Origin: Christensenella sp. UBA1782
Lineage (GTDB): Bacteria > Bacillota > Clostridia > Christensenellales > DTU072
Reading direction: 5' to 3'
NCBI GenBank assembly: GCA_002315475.1
Contig: DCGI01000058.1
Location: 1 to 24,176, forward strand
Length of the DNA stretch: 24,176 nt
This document shows positions 20,937-24,176 of this stretch, one piece after another. The notes under the pieces are model-generated. The model saw nothing but the letters and a program-made list of their open reading frames with translations, was not told the origin of the DNA and ran no database searches. The stretch's first letter is position 1. The number at the start of each line of letters is the position of its first letter. A program made the translations under genes and the position numbers.

Positions 20937-21875
20937 ATGAAAAAGAAAAGAATCGGAAGAATCGTAAGCATCTTTTTTATTCTGTTTATAATGATACTGT
21001 TACTGCTGCATCCCGATATTTACGGTGCATCGGTTACAAACGGACTGCATTTATATATAGATTGCGTTCTTCCCTCCGTGCTTCCTTTCTTCTTTTTATC
21101 CAAACTTTTAACGGAACTGGATTTTGCTTCCGACCTATCCGAATATTTCGGAAAACCCCTTTCTTTTCTTTACCGCGTACCGGCGTGTTCCGCATATATT
21201 CTGCTCATGAGTTTGCTCTGCGGTTATCCCGTCGGTGCCAAACTCATCTCGGAATTTCGTCGTGCTGGCGCTTTGACCGACAGAGAAGCCAAAACCGTTA
21301 TGGCGTTTACTTCCAACAGCGGTCCCGTTTTCATTATCGGAACCGTCGGCATCGCAATGTTTCAAAACCGGCTCTATGGATTCATTATACTGTCTTCGCA
21401 CTATTTGGGTTCCTTAATCAATGGGTTTATTTACCGAAACAAGACTTTCTTATACTCTTCTTATCCGCTTACGGGGTGGGCGGGCGGGGATATTCTGAAT
21501 AAAAGCATGTATAACACGCTCTTATCGGTAGGACAGGTAGGCGGTTATATTATTTTGTTTAACGTTTTATGCGATATCGTCGCAAATACCTTTTTATTCC
21601 TTATTCCTTCCCCTTTTCCGAAAGCCTTCCTTTTGGGACTTTTGGAAGTTACGAGAGGATGCTGCCTTCTTGCGGAGCTATCCGTTCCTACCCTTTATCT
21701 TCTTCCCGCCTGCACGTTTTTGATTACGTTCGGGGGGATGAGCATCTGCTTACAATCTCTATCCTTTCTCTCTCGCATAAAAATATCCCCTGCGTACTTT
21801 TTTATTACCAAAATTACGCAAGGGATACTATCTGCTTTCTTATGTTTTTTACTGTGTTTAGTCTTTGGATTCTAA
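20937..21875 (+). CDS. ylbJ: YlbJ-family sporulation integral membrane protein
   Basis: 312 residues, starting with basic KKKR and followed by about eight hydrophobic segments. Family marks are LLCGYPVGAKLISEFRRAG (loop after the second membrane region) and FTSNSGPVFIIGTVGIAMF, as in nucleoside-recognition/Gate-type transport proteins. In Bacillus ylbJ is made in the mother cell and needed for dipicolinate accumulation. The ATG is the first after an in-frame stop and has no Shine-Dalgarno site. A CATAAACT just upstream recalls a SigE -10 but no proper -35 was found. It is divergent from the SpoIIQ-like gene and overlaps the convergent coiled-coil gene by 18 nt. Normally this family sits near rsmD and coaD, as here. 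Confidence 0.88.
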   Translation: MKKKRIGRIVSIFFILFIMILLLLHPDIYGASVTNGLHLYIDCVLPSVLPFFFLSKLLTELDFASDLSEYFGKPLSFLYRVPACSAYILLMSLLCGYPVGAKLISEFRRAGALTDREAKTVMAFTSNSGPVFIIGTVGIAMFQNRLYGFIILSSHYLGSLINGFIYRNKTFLYSSYPLTGWAGGDILNKSMYNTLLSVGQVGGYIILFNVLCDIVANTFLFLIPSPFPKAFLLGLLEVTRGCCLLAELSVPTLYLLPACTFLITFGGMSICLQSLSFLSRIKISPAYFFITKITQGILSAFLCFLLCLVFGF

Positions 21876-22292
21876 ATTGCTTTTTACGTTTTTCTGTGCA
21901 TTTTCCACCCATTTTAACGCTTCGGTTAAATTGTTTTGCAAGGTGGAAAGTATAGCTAATAGATTTTCCGTCATGTCTTTTTCGATTTTCGTTTTTTGCT
22001 GATAAGCGTTGACGATAATCTTTTCGGCACGAGCTTTGGCTTCGTTCATGGCGATACTGCCCTCGATGAGAGCGGCTCTTCTTTGTTCGGCAACGTCCAC
22101 GATTTCCTGTGCTTTTTTCTTAGCGTCGAGTATGACCGCTTCTCCGGTGGCTTCGGGGAGGGATTTTCGGATTCTTTCAATCAAATTTCGTATTGATTCT
22201 CCGTCCACCGTTACGCCGTTTCCGATCCATTGTTTCTTGCCGTCGTTGATTTCCGTTTCGATGTAACTCAATAACAGTTCTATGTCTTCCAT
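21858..22292 (-). CDS. V-ATPase subunit H / F0-b-like coiled-coil protein
   Basis: 144 residues, mostly alpha-helical. After MEDIELLLSYIETEINDGKK a long helical stretch (about 55-140) carries heptads and DAKKKAQEIVDVAEQRRAAL and NEAKARAEKIIVNAYQQKTK. That pattern matches peripheral-stalk-like (subunit H or b) or DivIVA-like coiled coils. No membrane segment. Its ATG is 2 nt after the coaD stop, with the GGAGG inside the last coaD codons, so translation is coupled. Small proteins of this sort commonly follow coaD in Clostridia. The function is unknown; it is not part of a V-ATPase operon here. Confidence 0.8.
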   Translation of the reverse strand: MEDIELLLSYIETEINDGKKQWIGNGVTVDGESIRNLIERIRKSLPEATGEAVILDAKKKAQEIVDVAEQRRAALIEGSIAMNEAKARAEKIIVNAYQQKTKIEKDMTENLLAILSTLQNNLTEALKWVENAQKNVKSNLESKD

Positions 22293-22294
22293 GT

Positions 22295-23302
22295 TTATAC
22301 CTCCGTTTTTAATATTGATATGATATCGTCATGTACCCAGCCTTCCAGACTTTCCCCTTTTTGCAATCTTTCCCGAACGGCAGTCGAAGAAATCTCGACG
22401 TTTTCCGCATGTATAAGCAAAGTCTTTCCCCCGCCGTTTTCCAAGTTGTAGGCTGCCATTTCTTCTTCGTAAGCGGCATCCCGTTCGTTACGAACCCCTC
22501 GCACGACGGTATCGATACCATGCTTTTTGCAATACTCTACGGCGTACCCTTCATAATAGTCGATTTTGATTCTTTTCTTGTACTCCGGCAAAGAAAGTTT
22601 TATCATCTTTTTTCTCGTTTCAATATCGAACGTCGTTTCCTTATCGGGATTTACGAGCAGAACGATATACAAATAGTCGAATCGTTCCAAAGCCTCTCTC
22701 GCTAAGAAAGCGTGTCCGTCGGTAAAAGGATCGAACGTCCCCGTTAAGGCGCATTTCGTTATGTTTCGAAACACGTCGTAGCTGATTTTTCCGAACGTTT
22801 TGGTGTCGGTACAAACGTAATAGGGAGAATCGGTTTCGCCGCTCTCGGTTAATCGTTCCGAAATCAAAACACCGCCTTCTTTCAGGATACCGCTTTGGAA
22901 AATTCTTTCCATCGCCTTCACCGTCAAACCCGACGAATACGGCGGATCGCAAAGGATCACGTCGCACTTTACCCCTCTCGAAGCAAGGAGTCTCAAACAG
23001 TCGATATAGTCCCCTTTGTACAGTTCGTATTCTTTTTTATCGCAGAAAGAAAGGTTTTTCACCAAGAGGTCGAGGGACTTGGGATAGCAATCACAAAAGT
23101 AGACTTTTCGTGCCCCTCTTGACAATGATTCGATACCCAAAGCTCCCGTTCCCGAAAACAAATCCAAAACGATGCCGTCATCCACCCATTGTTGCAGAGT
23201 GGAAAACATGGATTCTTTGACTTTATCCGTCGTCGGACGAATATCGAAGTTTTCGGGCGCCAACAGTTTTCGCCCTTTATACTTTCCGCTGATTACTCGC
23301 AT
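22295..23302 (-). CDS. rsmD-coaD: Fused 16S rRNA m2G966 methyltransferase (RsmD) and phosphopantetheine adenylyltransferase (CoaD)
   Basis: 335 residues from ATG 23302; an ATG one codon upstream overlaps the previous gene. RsmD occupies residues 1 to about 180: MRVISGKYKGRKL, SAM motif DLFSGTGALGIESLSRGA and catalytic CDPPYSS. CoaD follows without linker: LTGTFDPFTDGH (nucleotide-binding GxFDP and TxGH), LVNPDKETTF, VRGVRNERD, EEMAAYN, EISSTAVRE. Both parts are full length. They are normally two adjacent genes. RsmD modifies 16S rRNA; CoaD makes dephospho-CoA from phosphopantetheine and ATP. At the junction the codon where CoaD would start is ATA (22760-22762) and no ribosome site precedes it. 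The start shares one base with the hydratase stop (TGATG). Confidence 0.93.
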   Translation of the reverse strand: MRVISGKYKGRKLLAPENFDIRPTTDKVKESMFSTLQQWVDDGIVLDLFSGTGALGIESLSRGARKVYFCDCYPKSLDLLVKNLSFCDKKEYELYKGDYIDCLRLLASRGVKCDVILCDPPYSSGLTVKAMERIFQSGILKEGGVLISERLTESGETDSPYYVCTDTKTFGKISYDVFRNITKCALTGTFDPFTDGHAFLAREALERFDYLYIVLLVNPDKETTFDIETRKKMIKLSLPEYKKRIKIDYYEGYAVEYCKKHGIDTVVRGVRNERDAAYEEEMAAYNLENGGGKTLLIHAENVEISSTAVRERLQKGESLEGWVHDDIISILKTEV

Positions 23303-24176
23303 CATAATCCTTTCCTTTCCTTATTGCGATTGATTAAACAACCCGCTTGCACGATTGCTTTTTCTTCTTCGGTAAGCTTATCCATCGTGAGGGTTATTTC
23401 CGTTACTCGTCCCGCCCGTACAAGCTTGGCTTGGCATTTTCCTTCGTGCAGTACGTTCGAGGCGTTTTGCACGACGATAATATCCCCTACTTCCAACGGA
23501 ACGGCATTATCGTACAGATACGGAAGCATACCCCAGTTTATCAAATTGCTACGGTATCTTTTGGTCGCGTACTCTCCCGCAAGGTTGGCTACCCCGCCCA
23601 ACACTCTTTGACAACTTGCCGCCTGTTCTCTCGCACTGCCGTCGCCCGGTTTTACCGCATAGATGACGCTGCCGATACCCACTTCTCCTTTCGTTTCCGT
23701 CAGGCGTACGGCTTCTTGGTAGTCTGTCGGCATTTCGCCTTCCCGTCTCGCAAGTTCTTCGGCATGAATGGCTTTTGCGTTTGCCACGTAGTCGGGACGT
23801 TTTCTCGATAAAGTAAATTCGGCAAGGCGCAGAGGATTACTGCGGTAACTGCTGGTTTCTCCCGACGGGATCAATTCGTCGGTGGTGGTTACGGGATCGT
23901 TGATGACGGCAGCCACTTTCATCAAAAGGTTTTTCGGTAGACGCGGCATTTCGGGCCAGTCGGCGATATTCGGCCCGTATTTCAGCGGGAAACTCTCCTC
24001 CGCTTTGCCGAAACAGTCCGTTACTCGGTTTTTATACACTTCTCCGTCGTAGGAAAAATCCTCTTGTCGATAGGTATACTCGATTTCGTCCGCTCCCGTC
24101 AAAAAGCCTCCGTTGGCGGCGGTTGCGGCAATGGAACGAGCGTCCATCAACGCTACGCAAGCAAGTTGTCCTTCGC
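23302..24176 (-). CDS. Aconitase-family hydratase, C-terminal part (5' end beyond the window)
   Basis: About 291 codons are visible; the frame is open at the right edge (it reads EGQLACVALMDARSIAATAA through any supposed start near 24150). ARSIAATAANGGFLTGADEI closes the catalytic Fe-S domains. The later SVIYAVKPGDGSAREQAASC and LGGVANLAGEYATKRYRSN belong to the swivelling substrate domain, whose GS-REQ loop binds substrate carboxylates. It matches the hydratase/YbhJ-like branch of the aconitase superfamily; whether it acts on citrate, homocitrate or another acid cannot be told. The stop overlaps the rsmD start, so it leads the rsmD-coaD-coiled-coil operon. Confidence 0.88.
   Translation of the reverse strand, partial: EGQLACVALMDARSIAATAANGGFLTGADEIEYTYRQEDFSYDGEVYKNRVTDCFGKAEESFPLKYGPNIADWPEMPRLPKNLLMKVAAVINDPVTTTDELIPSGETSSYRSNPLRLAEFTLSRKRPDYVANAKAIHAEELARREGEMPTDYQEAVRLTETKGEVGIGSVIYAVKPGDGSAREQAASCQRVLGGVANLAGEYATKRYRSNLINWGMLPYLYDNAVPLEVGDIIVVQNASNVLHEGKCQAKLVRAGRVTEITLTMDKLTEEEKAIVQAGCLINRNKERKGL

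Noticed and set aside
1..24176. CRISPR array, insertion sequence or prophage
   Set aside because: No regularly spaced identical repeats, no transposase or integrase frames and no phage structural genes were seen.

Overview
The window looks like a chromosomal segment of a spore-forming member of the Firmicutes, class Clostridia. Supporting signs are the rsmD/coaD/ylbJ neighbourhood, a SpoIIQ-like forespore protein behind a forespore-type promoter, consensus TTGACA/TATAAT promoters with AGGAGG ribosome sites, tRNA genes with encoded CCA, an ECF-type QueT transporter, and giant surface proteins with CLNG-headed beta-helices. An uncultured gut lineage such as Christensenellales is possible, but that is inference.

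Left half (1-11562, minus strand): one uninterrupted reading frame of at least 3,854 codons, open at the left edge. I checked every in-frame triplet and found no stop. It encodes a secreted giant protein: signal peptide, a very long right-handed beta-helix, then further cycles of a CLNG head, a beta-helix, a cap and an Ig-like YxWY domain, and finally InlB/Flg_new-type repeats. It has a good SigA promoter. A membrane-anchored metallophosphoesterase (12004-13356, plus) is divergent from it behind a perfect consensus promoter.

Middle (13400-15550): a PAT-type GNAT acetyltransferase; a small XRE regulator whose tail is displaced by an apparent one-base loss in a T run; an array of AAGCTATAG operator-like sites, partly on a 22-bp period; tRNA-Val(GAC); a QueT-family queuosine-precursor transporter with a preQ1-I-like leader; and tRNA-Arg(ACG).

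Right-middle (15567-19847, minus): a lipoprotein with a beta-rich carbohydrate-active look, about 485 bp of gene-free hairpin-rich DNA, and an 807-residue TIR receptor. The receptor has a zinc ribbon, helical repeats and a TIR domain inside the cell, one membrane span, and an InlB-type plus DUF6273 (C-type-lectin/FGE-like) ectodomain. The last ~40 residues look like the variable region of a diversity-generating retroelement (DGR) target. No reverse transcriptase or template repeat was recognised in the window. This protein is the best candidate here for an undescribed system: a Toll-like-topology bacterial sensor with a possibly diversifiable ligand face.

Right end (20044-24176): SpoIIQ-like LytM protein (minus), YlbJ (plus), a V-ATPase-H-like coiled-coil protein (minus), a single-polypeptide RsmD-CoaD fusion (minus) and the C-terminal part of an aconitase-family hydratase (minus, open at the right edge). 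The last three are tightly coupled in one operon, which collides tail to tail with ylbJ.
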